The notes below the pieces were generated by a model that saw nothing but the letters and a program-made list of their open reading frames with translations, had not been told where the DNA came from and did no database searches. This document shows, piece by piece, positions 51,929 through 61,190 of a DNA stretch of 64,000 nucleotides. Numbering within the stretch: the stretch's first letter is position 1; every line of letters begins with the position of its first letter. The stretch lies in assembly GCA_012719175.1 (NCBI GenBank), contig JAAYAX010000005.1:186001-250000 (forward strand), in the 5' to 3' direction. The position numbers were made by a program, and so were the translations under genes. The stretch is from Methanomassiliicoccus sp. (GTDB lineage Archaea; Thermoplasmatota; Thermoplasmata; Methanomassiliicoccales; Methanomassiliicoccaceae).

Positions 51929-53791
51929 TCAGAGGTAGATCTCGGGCGTTAGCTCGAACCGCTCCTGTACACCATGCTGGCGCAGGCTGGAGATGAGGTT
52001 GGAGGTGAGGAGGACGATGTCCACTACCTGGAAGATGGTATCGGGATAGTGCTTCTCGGCGATGAGCTTGAACCGCCGTAGCATCTCCGCGGAGACAAGC
52101 TCGTTCGCGAAATTCACACATATGGATATGTGCGCGGCCCCCTCCCTCCTCAGCGCTTCCACGACCATCAGCACAGGTCCCACATCTATACGGTCATCAT
52201 CCGTCTTCAGCAACAGACCTCTATCGGACCCCACCATCAAGCAAACGTAGTCCGAGCCGGGAACCTCGATCCTTCGCACTTCGCCCCCCCTCGTGGTCAA
52301 GGTCCGCATAATATCGTTCCACTCCTCAGGCCAGTCCTTCTTGGCCGGCCGCTCCCGCCTCACCACATCCAGGACCTTCACGAACGTTGCCGGAGGGATC
52401 CCGTTCTCCTTTAAGAAGGATAGTTTCCTTAGGCCTGCGATCCCCTCATTGTCCGGTGGTCGATCTTCCCCTTCTGTCGCTGATGGCCGCTGTCGTGACA
52501 GCCACTCCTTGGTCGAGGCATTGAGGACCTTCCACTCATCATCGCAAAAGCCCAACAGCTCCTCACCCAGAGGGATGCCATCCACTATGGCCGACCGCAA
52601 CACCTGGTTCTTTATTGCCCTCATCGTGTTCCAGGATCCCAGGACCAGCCTCTTGCCGTAGGTGGTCTGATAGTGCGTGGCCAGGAGATTTACTATCTCC
52701 ACCTGCGCGAGCATGGTGCGGTCACCGTTCCCGGCCAGGGTCTTGGCCCACTTAACGCACTCCGCCCCTGAGGCCGCCGAATCGTTCGCAAGTTTCCTCA
52801 TGTGCGCCTCATGCATCTCCTGAGGTCGCCCCGGGGACGGCTCCATGGTGGCCATGCTTCGCAGCTGCGCCATACGAAGGCGGCATACCAGGTAGTGGCA
52901 GGCCATCTGGATCTGAGGGTCTGGTGGCCCCGTGCCCTCCTGCACCCGCATGAGGCCCTCGACCTGATCGGTTATGGACTGGATCTGTTCCACCCTCAGT
53001 TCCTGAAGGTAGTGACTCTGGACGATAGGGAAATAATGCTCTTCCAGGAGGGGTCGCATGAACTCCACCATGACACGCCCGACCGCTTCTTTGGAGGCCG
53101 GATCGGTGGGTCCCCGGAACACAAGGTTCAACCTCGTGGAGAAGCTAAAGAAGCTCACGGTGGCGGCGTTGACATTGAAACCCTTTGCCCGGTTGAGATC
53201 GGCCATGGTGCCTTGGTACCTTTCCATCATCTGGGCGAACTCCCGGGGATCATAGGGTCTCATTCCCTGCCTCTCAACCAGCTTAGCTAGGGATTGGGTC
53301 AGGGCGGTGAAGGCCTCGTTAGGCTCCTCCTGGGCCTTCTCCCGGTACTTCAGCCACAGGTAGTTGTGCTCCATATGAAGGCTGGAGCTTCGGTCCTGCC
53401 CATCGACGAAATACGAGAGCGTGCGCAGGAACTGGTCATCAATGCTCTTCATCAGGGCTCTCGTCGTGGGACTGCCCGGCTCCTGATTCAGCGCATCGTT
53501 GGCCTCTTTGTATAGCAGTCCAAAGGTCCTCTCCTGTTCCGAGCCTGCTGACCCTCCGCTGCCTAGATAATTCCGGGAGAGGCGGCTTGATCCTACGGTC
53601 TCCTCTTTATCCCTACCTGCAGCGATGGCCGATCCGCCCGTCGGTCTCCCTTTGCCCCTTCTGCCCCCGTGAAGGCTCATTCCCCCACGTCTCCGGAGGA
53701 GGCGGTCGAACAACAAGATGACCACCACCATGATGACAAGGAGCACCAGCAAGTTGACGATGAACTCCTCCGGTCCGAACAGCGAGGCCAT
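51929..53791 (-). CDS. Large unknown protein with N-terminal membrane anchor
   Basis: A 620-residue protein of no recognised family. Residues about 9-29 form one membrane helix (FIVNLLVLLVIMVVVILLF) followed by a basic, Gly-rich linker (RRRGGMSLHGGRRGKGR), so most of the protein is cytoplasmic. Residues about 85-420 look mainly helical and charged. The last 150 residues have alternating strands and helices (YVCLMVGSDRGLLLKTDDD; AAHISICVNFANELVSAEML). No nucleotide-binding motif, zinc site or repeat is visible. Codon use looks like that of the neighbours. It is transcribed toward ppsA's start region but ends 132 bp before it, and has its own upstream AT-rich region. Confidence 0.8.
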   Translation of the reverse strand: MASLFGPEEFIVNLLVLLVIMVVVILLFDRLLRRRGGMSLHGGRRGKGRPTGGSAIAAGRDKEETVGSSRLSRNYLGSGGSAGSEQERTFGLLYKEANDALNQEPGSPTTRALMKSIDDQFLRTLSYFVDGQDRSSSLHMEHNYLWLKYREKAQEEPNEAFTALTQSLAKLVERQGMRPYDPREFAQMMERYQGTMADLNRAKGFNVNAATVSFFSFSTRLNLVFRGPTDPASKEAVGRVMVEFMRPLLEEHYFPIVQSHYLQELRVEQIQSITDQVEGLMRVQEGTGPPDPQIQMACHYLVCRLRMAQLRSMATMEPSPGRPQEMHEAHMRKLANDSAASGAECVKWAKTLAGNGDRTMLAQVEIVNLLATHYQTTYGKRLVLGSWNTMRAIKNQVLRSAIVDGIPLGEELLGFCDDEWKVLNASTKEWLSRQRPSATEGEDRPPDNEGIAGLRKLSFLKENGIPPATFVKVLDVVRRERPAKKDWPEEWNDIMRTLTTRGGEVRRIEVPGSDYVCLMVGSDRGLLLKTDDDRIDVGPVLMVVEALRREGAAHISICVNFANELVSAEMLRRFKLIAEKHYPDTIFQVVDIVLLTSNLISSLRQHGVQERFELTPEIYL

Positions 53792-53984
53792 TATCCATAC
53801 ACCTGAACTAAGGTCCTCATATAGTAATACAGAGAACCTCTATAAAACGAAAGGTGATGTTATCTCACCTCGATACTGACCCAAAATCCTTGTTTGATCG
53901 GCCCTCGATAACGTCCGAATACCCCGTGTTTTTTTCGAAAATCCAACAAAAGAGGGCCTAGATTGGGCTGTTTTTAAGATAAGG

Positions 53985-53993
53985 TTATATATT
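53985..53993 (+). promoter_or_regulatory. TATA box of the por operon
   Basis: TTATATATT, 35-43 bp upstream of the TTG start of porG. It predicts a leader of about 10 nt carrying the GCGAGG ribosome-like motif. Confidence 0.55.
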
Positions 53994-54027
53994 TTCAAGA
54001 ATACACGGAGCCCAGCGAGGGACTAAG

Positions 54028-54588
54028 TTGAGGACATTGGAGATCAGATGGCACGGCAGGGGTGGCCAAGGGGTCGTCACCGCCAACGAGATCCTGGCCG
54101 GCGCCGCTCTGGAAGAGGGCAAGTACATGAAAGCGTTCCCGGAGTTCGGTCCGGAGAGGATGGGTGCACCCATAAGGGCTTTCGCCCGTGTGTCCGATGA
54201 GCCGGTCAAGGTTCATAGTCAGGTCTACTTCCCTGACTATGTGGTCGTTCTGGACCCTACCCTCATCGGCAACGTGAACATGTTGGAAGGCATGAGGCCG
54301 GATGGCGCTCTCATCGCCAACTATCCTGATGGCAAGGACAACCTGCGCCGGGCCCTGGCCACGGACCTCGACGTTCATGCCGTGAACGCCACCAAGATCG
54401 CCATGGAGACCGTGGGTAAGCCGCTTGCCAACACTGCGATGCTGGGAGCGCTCGTGAAGATCTCTAACGTGGTCGACCTGGAGAGCGTCAAGAAGGAGCT
54501 CCGCACCAAGCTGGGCGCGAAGCTGCCGGCCAAGGTCGTGGACAAGAACGTCCTCAGCGTCGAACGGGCGTACGAGGAGGTGGACTGA
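54028..54588 (+). CDS. porG: Pyruvate:ferredoxin oxidoreductase, gamma subunit
   Basis: First gene of a four-subunit 2-oxoacid:ferredoxin oxidoreductase that makes acetyl-CoA, CO2 and reduced ferredoxin from pyruvate. The 186-residue protein has WHGRGGQGVVTANEILA and FPEFGPERMGAPIRAF, standard for the gamma domain. The start is TTG. The order gamma-delta-alpha-beta is that of archaeal POR and VOR; POR is preferred but the 2-oxoisovalerate enzyme is not excluded. Its TGA overlaps the porD ATG. Confidence 0.92.
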   Translation: MRTLEIRWHGRGGQGVVTANEILAGAALEEGKYMKAFPEFGPERMGAPIRAFARVSDEPVKVHSQVYFPDYVVVLDPTLIGNVNMLEGMRPDGALIANYPDGKDNLRRALATDLDVHAVNATKIAMETVGKPLANTAMLGALVKISNVVDLESVKKELRTKLGAKLPAKVVDKNVLSVERAYEEVD

Positions 54589-54851
54589 TGCCTGCGAAGA
54601 TTTCCGTGATCATGAAGCCCGGCACTGCCAAGGAATATGAGACCGGCTCGTGGAGGTCCATGCGCCCTGTGATCGACAAGGACAAGTGCATCAACTGTAT
54701 GCTATGCTGGATGTACTGTCCGGACAACTCCGTCCTGGTCGAGAAAGGGGAGATGAAGGGGTTCAGGTACTCGCACTGCAAGGGCTGCGGCATATGCGCC
54801 AACCAGTGTCCCAAGAAAGCTATTACCATGGTCGAGGAGGGAAAGGAATGA
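54588..54851 (+). CDS. porD: Pyruvate:ferredoxin oxidoreductase, delta (ferredoxin) subunit
   Basis: An 87-residue 2x4Fe-4S ferredoxin-like subunit that carries electrons from the TPP centre to ferredoxin. Both cluster motifs are complete: CINCMLCWMYCP and CKGCGICANQCP. It overlaps porG by one base (TGATG) and porA as ATGA. Confidence 0.95.
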   Translation: MPAKISVIMKPGTAKEYETGSWRSMRPVIDKDKCINCMLCWMYCPDNSVLVEKGEMKGFRYSHCKGCGICANQCPKKAITMVEEGKE

Positions 54852-56008
54852 AAAGATTGGCAGTCAACGGTGACCAGGCGGTCGCCCTATCATGGAAGCA
54901 AATAAACCCGGATGTCTGCGCATCCTATCCCATCACTCCACAGACCATAATTGTGGAGGCGTTCTCCGAATATGTCGCCGACGGAGCGGTCGACACCGAG
55001 TACGTGTGCTCGGAATCGGAGCACAGCTCCATGAGCATCTGCATAGGTGCCAGCGCCGCGGGCGGGAGAACGGTCACAGCTACCGCATCAGCAGGCCTGG
55101 CATTCATGTGGGAGATGCTGTACATCGCTGCCTCCATGCGCCTTCCGGTGGTCATGACGGTGGCCAACCGGGCACTGTCCGGACCTATCAACATCCACTG
55201 CGATCACTCCGACGCCATGGGCGCAAGGGACAGCGGATGGGTGCAACTGTTCGCCGAGAACGTCCAGGAGGCCTATGACAACTCCATAATGTCCTTCCGG
55301 ATCGCCGAGCACATGGATGTCCGCCTGCCGGTCATGAACTGCCTGGATGGGTTCATCGTCACCCACGCCATCGAGTCCCTGACTCCCATGTCCGATGAGC
55401 AGGTCAAGAATTTTGTCGGTGAGTTCAAGGCGGTCCATCCTCTCCTCAACACCAAGGATCCGCATGCCTTCGGTCCCTTCGACATGCCTGAGTACTACTA
55501 CGAGCACAAGTACCAGCAGGCCATGGCAATGAACAATGTCCTCCCGGTGATCAAAGAGGTCTCTGAGGAGTTCGAAAAGATCACGGGCCGTCATTATGAC
55601 TTCATCGAGACCTACCGGACCGAGGACGCCGATTACGTGGCCATTGCCATGGGCTCCACCGCCGGCACCATGAAGGCAGTGGTGGACGACCTGAGGAAGG
55701 AAGGCCACAAGGTCGGTTGCATCAAGCTACGGGTCTTTCGTCCGTTCCCTTACCAGGACGTGGCCAAGGCCACCGAGGGCAAGAAGGCCGTGGCGGTCAT
55801 GGACCGGGCCATCAGCTTCGGTGCCAGCGGCCCCCTGTTCGCCGATGTGCGCGCTGCGGAGTTCGAGAACCGCATCCACCCCCGCACCGTGAACTATGTC
55901 TACGGCCTCGGCGGGCGCGATGTCGGTGTCGAGGACCTTAAGATCGTGTTCAAGCAACTGGAGTCTGGAAGTGCCAAGACCATCAACTACCTGGGGGTGA
56001 AGCAATGA
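54848..56008 (+). CDS. porA: Pyruvate:ferredoxin oxidoreductase, alpha subunit
   Basis: The 386-residue subunit with the pyrimidine-binding part of the TPP site. Visible are ASYPITPQTIIVEAFSEY, EYVCSESEHSSMSICIGAS and the C-terminal domain II strands YVAIAMGSTAGTMKAVVDDL and VGCIKLRVFRPFP. A longer in-frame reading starting at 54650 runs across porD and is not used, because ATG 54848 overlaps the porD stop as ATGA. The stop in turn overlaps the porB ATG. Confidence 0.95.
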   Translation: MKRLAVNGDQAVALSWKQINPDVCASYPITPQTIIVEAFSEYVADGAVDTEYVCSESEHSSMSICIGASAAGGRTVTATASAGLAFMWEMLYIAASMRLPVVMTVANRALSGPINIHCDHSDAMGARDSGWVQLFAENVQEAYDNSIMSFRIAEHMDVRLPVMNCLDGFIVTHAIESLTPMSDEQVKNFVGEFKAVHPLLNTKDPHAFGPFDMPEYYYEHKYQQAMAMNNVLPVIKEVSEEFEKITGRHYDFIETYRTEDADYVAIAMGSTAGTMKAVVDDLRKEGHKVGCIKLRVFRPFPYQDVAKATEGKKAVAVMDRAISFGASGPLFADVRAAEFENRIHPRTVNYVYGLGGRDVGVEDLKIVFKQLESGSAKTINYLGVKQ

Positions 56009-56946
56009 TATCGATAAAGGAGATGGCGGACATTCCGGTCAAGCTCACCGAAGGTCACCGCCTGTGCGCAGGCTGCGCCGAACCTATCATCGCTAAGCAG
56101 GTCCTTCTGGGGACCGATAAGCCAGTGGTCGTTTCCAATGCCACGGGATGTTTCGAAGTCTCCACCTCTGGCTATCCCTACAACGCATGGAACGTGCCAT
56201 GGATCCACAGCGCTTTCGAGAACGCGGCGGCCACAATATCCGGCGTCGAGTCAGCGTACCGTGTCCTGAAGCGTAAAGGCAAGATAAAGGACGATATCCG
56301 CTTTGTGACCTTTGCCGGCGATGGGGCCACCTATGACATCGGGTTCCAGGCCCTTTCAGGAGCCATAGAGCGGGGCCACCAGTTCCTGTTCGTGTGCTTC
56401 AACAATGAGGCCTACATGAACACTGGTATCCAGAGAAGCAGTGCTACCAGCCTGGGTGCGGCCACCACCACCTGTCCTTCCGGTTCCTGTATCCCTGGAA
56501 AGAGGGAACTACCCAAGGACATCACCAAGATCATCGCCGCCCACGACATACCATTTGCGGCCCAGGCCTCCCCTCATAACTGGAAGGACCTGATAGAGAA
56601 GTCCGCCAAGGGCTTCGAGGCCAACGGTCCGGCCTTCCTGAACGTGATCTCGCCCTGCCCCCGCGGATGGAGGCATGAATCCGCAATGACCATTGAGATC
56701 GCCAAGCTAGCGGTGGAGACCTGCATGTGGCCCCTCTATGAGTTCGAGAACGGGAAGTGGAAGCTCACCGGGGAGACCAAGCGCATCGCCGAGGGGACCA
56801 AGGAGAAGCGTCCCATACAGGATTGGATCAAGTCCCAGGGACGGTTCAAGCATCTCCTCGATCCCCAGTGGAAAACTGTGGCCGACACGGTCCAGGAGAA
56901 CGTCGACAAGAAGTGGGAAGAGCTGATGAAGCTGTCCAAACAGTGA
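56005..56946 (+). CDS. porB: Pyruvate:ferredoxin oxidoreductase, beta subunit
   Basis: The 313-residue TPP-pyrophosphate-binding subunit. CAGCAEP near the N-terminus and later Cys residues bind the proximal 4Fe-4S cluster; FAGDGATYDIGFQALSGA is the GDG-x-N type TPP motif with the metal site completed by FNNEAYMNTGIQRS. NVISPCPRGW supplies the last Cys. It begins inside the porA stop (ATGA). The four overlaps in this operon imply strictly coupled translation. Confidence 0.95.
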   Translation: MISIKEMADIPVKLTEGHRLCAGCAEPIIAKQVLLGTDKPVVVSNATGCFEVSTSGYPYNAWNVPWIHSAFENAAATISGVESAYRVLKRKGKIKDDIRFVTFAGDGATYDIGFQALSGAIERGHQFLFVCFNNEAYMNTGIQRSSATSLGAATTTCPSGSCIPGKRELPKDITKIIAAHDIPFAAQASPHNWKDLIEKSAKGFEANGPAFLNVISPCPRGWRHESAMTIEIAKLAVETCMWPLYEFENGKWKLTGETKRIAEGTKEKRPIQDWIKSQGRFKHLLDPQWKTVADTVQENVDKKWEELMKLSKQ

Positions 56947-57023
56947 GAGCTCCCCTCTCACCCTTTCCTTTATTTTAAATAATATAAATAATAAGATGAT
57001 TTAAAAATGGGTTAGGAAGAAGG

Positions 57024-57746
57024 TTATTTCGCCTGCCCCTGCCGGCAGGAAGGTATGGCCTTTTCCTGCAGTTTCTCCAGCACCTCGACTATGTGTGGCA
57101 GCTGATCTGCCTTGAAACCCAGCATCATCTCCTCGGGGGCGATGTCCGTGGACCTGCGGCAGCCGTAGCATCCCATGGACAGATTGGGAACGCCCGTGGT
57201 GTAAGGAAGGACGGTGGAGTCCACGCAGCTCGCCTGGAACGATGCCGTTTGGATGGTGATCCGGCCGCCCTTATCGTACGTTGATGCCGCCGGCATCAGC
57301 CAGTATAGCTGCTCGGGGGTCCCCACGACCACGATGACGTCCGGCTCGTACTTGACCTTGCTGAGGGGGCACACAAGGGTGGCCTCCAAGCTCCCAGGTT
57401 CCAGGGATGGCCTAACTTCGATGGTGTGCTTGGCCGCTTCTTCGTTGGCGAACATGCCCAGGGCGAAGTGGAACTGCCCTGAAGCAACCTTTTCAGGCGT
57501 AGGCATGAGGCCCAGGGCGGAAGCGCCCACCGGGCAGGCGTGCTTGTTCTGAGGCATGAGCAAGCACTCCCCCTTCCGGGCCTTCATGATCGATTGGCAA
57601 TGCCGCAGGTTCTTCTCCGGTTCGGGGACCCCTTCCGGCAGGGGCTCTCCCTTCTTAATCAGCTTGATCGCCACCGGTTCGTTCTTCAGGCCCAATATCT
57701 CCACCATCTTCTTAGAGCATGCTTCATAGTCGACCATGATTAACAC
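57024..57746 (-). CDS. DUF169 family protein
   Basis: A 240-residue protein of DUF169. Visible hallmarks are EPVAIKLIKKGEPLPEGV, CQSIMKARKGECLLMPQNKHACPVGA and the later CVDSTVLPYTTGVPNLSMGCYGCRR, with conserved Cys residues that may bind Fe-S or a metal. The usual start is ATG of MVDYEAC, three codons in. Function unknown; members often sit near redox and tetrapyrrole genes. It converges on porB. Confidence 0.85.
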   Translation of the reverse strand: MLIMVDYEACSKKMVEILGLKNEPVAIKLIKKGEPLPEGVPEPEKNLRHCQSIMKARKGECLLMPQNKHACPVGASALGLMPTPEKVASGQFHFALGMFANEEAAKHTIEVRPSLEPGSLEATLVCPLSKVKYEPDVIVVVGTPEQLYWLMPAASTYDKGGRITIQTASFQASCVDSTVLPYTTGVPNLSMGCYGCRRSTDIAPEEMMLGFKADQLPHIVEVLEKLQEKAIPSCRQGQAK

Positions 57747-57942
57747 TGTGAAATCCCCATCTCAACTAAATAAACCTTCATGTGTTCCGAGGCACTCTGC
57801 GATCCTTCGACTGAGGTTCCGACCTCTTGAAGTGGCCCGTACAGGCAAGCTCGTCGATGCCATTTATTCACAGATCCCCGCATCGCCGGACGGCTTATAA
57901 TCAGGTGAAAGATTTGAATAGCGAGCTGGGGTTGCTTTTAGC

Positions 57943-58671
57943 ATGACCTCAAATTCCACGAAGGAGGCCACCCAAGGCCTCCAGGAGCAGATGGGCCAGA
58001 TAGCGCTCTCGGGCGGAGCGTTCAGGTTCGGTTGTGCGGACATACGATCCCTTCATGATCTGCAGGTCGGCGACCCTTCGACACTTGACTACCCTAGCGC
58101 GGTCTCCTTCGCCGTGGAGATCCCCCCCGCCGCCGCCATGGCCTCCTTGACGTCTCCCAGCGAGGAGATGAGGGAGGCGTACAAGCAATGCAACAAGAAG
58201 CTGAAGCAGATCGGCGCACAGATAGTGGAATCGCTGACGGCGGCAGGATTCCAGGCACGTTTCGTGGACCCGGCCGAAAGGATCGTCCCAGAGAAATTAT
58301 TGGGCCCCATATCGCACAAGGCCGTGGCATATCTTTCCGGGATCGGCTGGATCGGGAAGAACGGTCTCCTCATAACAGAAGAGCACGGTCCCCGCTTCAG
58401 GATGGGCACGGTCCTGACCAACATTTCCATCGTGGAGAACCCTGCACCGCTGGAATGCCAATGCGGGGAGTGCACCCTGTGCATCGACGAATGCCCCACC
58501 AAGTCTCTGAGGGGACCTCCGGAGTACCAGTATCACCCTATGGACAGGGAGGAGGTCATCGACTGGGCAAAATGCGGCAGGTATGAGAAGGCACTGATAG
58601 GTGACGGTTCCCGCCCGGAGAAGGCGTGTGGCCGATGCATCTCGGTGTGCCCCAAGTCCAAACTGAGCTAG
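57943..58671 (+). CDS. QueG-like double 4Fe-4S protein
   Basis: A 242-residue protein resembling the C-terminal half of epoxyqueuosine reductase and related reductive enzymes. YLSGIGWIGKNGLLITEEHGPRFRMGTVL is typical. Two cluster motifs follow: CQCGECTLCIDECPTKSL and CGRCISVCPKSK. The long N-terminal cobalamin-binding part of true QueG is not full here, so a precise function is not assigned. It is probably a ferredoxin-linked reductase. Ends just before a convergent hypC. Confidence 0.8.
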   Translation: MTSNSTKEATQGLQEQMGQIALSGGAFRFGCADIRSLHDLQVGDPSTLDYPSAVSFAVEIPPAAAMASLTSPSEEMREAYKQCNKKLKQIGAQIVESLTAAGFQARFVDPAERIVPEKLLGPISHKAVAYLSGIGWIGKNGLLITEEHGPRFRMGTVLTNISIVENPAPLECQCGECTLCIDECPTKSLRGPPEYQYHPMDREEVIDWAKCGRYEKALIGDGSRPEKACGRCISVCPKSKLS

Positions 58672-58703
58672 GAGCAATAAAAGAGGGGATCGGGAATCCC
58701 CTT

Positions 58704-58928
58704 CTACAGTTCTTCCTCTTGGTCAAGGAGTTCGTTCCACAGCTCCAGCGTCTCCTTGGCCTCTTCCTCATCCATTTTCTCGATGGCAAAACCAGCATGG
58801 ACAACGACCCATTCCCCCACGAGCGCTTCCACCAGGGAGACGTTGACCTTTCTGACCACTCCGCCAAAGTCCACATCGGCCTGGTTGCCATCAATGGACG
58901 TTACCTTACCGGGTACAGCTAAGCACAT
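58704..58928 (-). CDS. hypC: Hydrogenase assembly chaperone HypC
   Basis: A 74-residue protein with the essential N-terminal MCLAVPGKV, whose Cys binds the Fe(CN)2CO unit together with HypD, and VSLVEALVGEWVVVHAGFAI in the OB-fold. It is an accessory protein for NiFe-hydrogenase maturation. No other hyp or hydrogenase gene is in the window. It follows the NAC gene by 7 bp on the same strand. Confidence 0.95.
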   Translation of the reverse strand: MCLAVPGKVTSIDGNQADVDFGGVVRKVNVSLVEALVGEWVVVHAGFAIEKMDEEEAKETLELWNELLDQEEEL

Positions 58929-58935
58929 GTGAACC

Positions 58936-59310
58936 TCACGATGACATTATGTTCAGGATCGCCTCGGCCGGTTGGCCGCCGCTCTCCTTAAGGGCCTTTG
59001 TTGCCTGCTCCCTGGAGCATCCGGTCTGCCCCATGACCAGCTCAATATCCTCTTCCGGTAGGGATGCCTCCGCGGGTTTGCTGGCGGGCGCGGCAGATCT
59101 CGGCGATACAGTGGCCTCCCCTATCACCTGAAAGGTCTTCTGCCCCTGCACTTCCATGACGGTGACGGCAGCTTCCCGGATGACATACTCCTTATCTTGA
59201 GTGCGGATTATGACCTCCTCCACTCCCTGGAGATCCTCAGTGGTGATGCCCATCCGCTTCATAGCCTGCTTCATCTGGCGGGGATTAACACCCCTCATCC
59301 CTGGCATCAT
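58936..59310 (-). CDS. nac: Nascent polypeptide-associated complex protein
   Basis: A 124-residue archaeal alpha-NAC homologue that binds emerging chains at the ribosome. NAC domain: PRQMKQAMKRMGITTEDLQGVEEVIIRT and KTFQVIGEATV. C-terminal UBA domain: EEDIELVMGQTGCSREQATKALKESGGQPAEAI. Starts with Met-rich MMPGMRGVNPRQ. hypC follows closely on the same strand. Confidence 0.95.
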   Translation of the reverse strand: MMPGMRGVNPRQMKQAMKRMGITTEDLQGVEEVIIRTQDKEYVIREAAVTVMEVQGQKTFQVIGEATVSPRSAAPASKPAEASLPEEDIELVMGQTGCSREQATKALKESGGQPAEAILNIMSS

Positions 59311-59556
59311 GGTAACGGCTATCTGATTAATCCAAGGTAGTTAAATGTTTTCGGCTTGTGGCATCGGTCAGCGGATGTTTCTTTCTTCCGTGCACCTACA
59401 CATTTTCGGATCGACGGCGCAGATGTCACTCGCCATTGGACCGATCGACAGTGATTGATAAAAATTGATGATAAGGAACGAGCTGATGCCAGACATGGCA
59501 ACCCAGGCTGCCACGCTGGCTTGTTCCTTTTTTTGCCTGCAGCTCGACCTTTTTCC

Positions 59557-60987
59557 TTACAGGTCGTAGTATCTCATGTATTCCGCAGGATGGGGTACAC
59601 GTTCGATCTCTTCCGCCTCCTTGCGCTTCTTCTTGATCCAGTGAAGCAGCAGCTCCTGAGGGAACACCCCGCCCTTGGTGAGATAGTCGTGATCCTTTTC
59701 CAGGGCGTCGAGGGCTTCAGTTAGCGTTCTCGGAAGGCCCTGAATCTTTTCCTTATCCTCCTTGCTCAGGTTGTAGAGGTTGAAATCGAACGGTCCCCAG
59801 TAATGGTCGGCCGGATCTATCTTGTTCAATATCCCGTCGAGACCGGCCATGAGAATGGCGGAGTAGGCGAAATACGGATTGCAGGTGGCATCGGGGTTCC
59901 TCAACTCGAAGCGCTTGGTCTCGGGTGATTTTGCGTATGCCGGGATCCTGATGACCGCGCTCCGGTTGGCAGTTGCGTACCCGATAGTCACCGGGGCTTC
60001 GAAGCCAGGTATCAACCGCTTGTAGGAATTGGTCGAAGGGTTCGTAAGGGCGCAGAGGGAGGCGATATGCTTCAGCAACCCTCCAATGAAGTAATGTGCG
60101 GTCTTGCTCAGGCCAGAGTAGCCGTCCGCGTCATAGAAGATGGGCTTGCCCTCCTTCATCAGCAGCATGTGGACATGCATGCCGTTGCCCGCCTCGTTGT
60201 AAATGGGCTTGGGCATGAAAGTCGCCGTCTTTCCCTCTGAAGCAGCGCAGTTCTTCACGACATACTTTATGATCATGGTGTTGTCGGCCATTGTGCTCAT
60301 CTTGCCAAGCTCCACCTCAATTTCCAGCTGGCCCGATCCACCGACCTCGTGATGATGATACTTAACGGGTACGCCCCAATCCTCCAGGAGGATGCACATC
60401 TTGCTGCGTAGGTTGAAGGTGATGTCCTTGGGAACATCAATGTGGTAACCTCCCTTCTGGCTCACCTGATAACCATTGTTTTCCGATGTTGCTTTCCCGC
60501 TGTTCCATTCTGCCTGCATGGTGTCTGCGCGGCAGCTTATGCAGTGGGACTTTACCTCGTAGGAGACGTTGTCAAAAATGTTGAACTCGAACTCGGGTCC
60601 AATGATCATCACATCGGCGATACCCTGTTCTTTCATGTACCTCTCGGCTGCCTTGGCGATGTTGCGTGGGTACTGGTCGAAGGGCTTGTTCTCCTTCCCT
60701 ATGACCATAACATCTCCGATCATGCTTACGGTGGGGTTCTCGGCGAACGGATCCACGGCCATCGAGGAGATGTCGGGGATGAATACCATGTCGCTCTTCT
60801 CCACCGGAGCATAGCCATAGTTTGAACCATCGAAACCGATCCCGAACTGAAAGATCGATTCCTTGAACTTGGAAGCAGGGATCGTAAGATGACGCCATCT
60901 GCCGTCCAGATCAATCATCTTGAAGTCGATCATCTTAATATTGTTGGCCTTTATGAATTCCTGCGCTTCTTCGAAGGTCTCGTACAT
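59557..60987 (-). CDS. glnA: Glutamine synthetase, long variant
   Basis: A 476-residue class I glutamine synthetase. Active-site parts: FGIGFDGSNYGYAPVEKSDM, GPEFEFNIF, KGGYHIDVPKD, YHHHEVGGSGQLEIEVELG, NGMHVHMLL and FELRNPDATCNPYFAYSAIL. Near residue 400 it has FNLYNLSKED, in the place where bacterial enzymes carry the adenylylated Tyr. It is about 28 residues longer than the second copy at 61191-62537 and differs in the DGSN site; possibly it acts on other substrates or conditions. Both copies lie on the same strand, 203 bp apart. Confidence 0.93.
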   Translation of the reverse strand: MYETFEEAQEFIKANNIKMIDFKMIDLDGRWRHLTIPASKFKESIFQFGIGFDGSNYGYAPVEKSDMVFIPDISSMAVDPFAENPTVSMIGDVMVIGKENKPFDQYPRNIAKAAERYMKEQGIADVMIIGPEFEFNIFDNVSYEVKSHCISCRADTMQAEWNSGKATSENNGYQVSQKGGYHIDVPKDITFNLRSKMCILLEDWGVPVKYHHHEVGGSGQLEIEVELGKMSTMADNTMIIKYVVKNCAASEGKTATFMPKPIYNEAGNGMHVHMLLMKEGKPIFYDADGYSGLSKTAHYFIGGLLKHIASLCALTNPSTNSYKRLIPGFEAPVTIGYATANRSAVIRIPAYAKSPETKRFELRNPDATCNPYFAYSAILMAGLDGILNKIDPADHYWGPFDFNLYNLSKEDKEKIQGLPRTLTEALDALEKDHDYLTKGGVFPQELLLHWIKKKRKEAEEIERVPHPAEYMRYYDL

Positions 60988-61190
60988 GATAACCGCTTTC
61001 GGGCCTCATCATCTCACGTAATAAAAAACTTGTCTTTTTCTAAAAAAACTGACCTTCTATCGATTGTGCATAGCGAAAAAGGAAGGTTCGACCGTTCTCG
61101 GCGAGGCCTTTTTTGCTTTTTTTTAGACGGCCTTAGGTTACGATGAACCCGTTAGCACCTTGAACGGAGGGAAGGTGTTTGTGGGAAACC

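Noticed and set aside
54650-54847. Upstream extension of porA across porD
   Set aside because: Runs in another frame through the ferredoxin subunit; the ATGA overlap and family start support ATG 54848.
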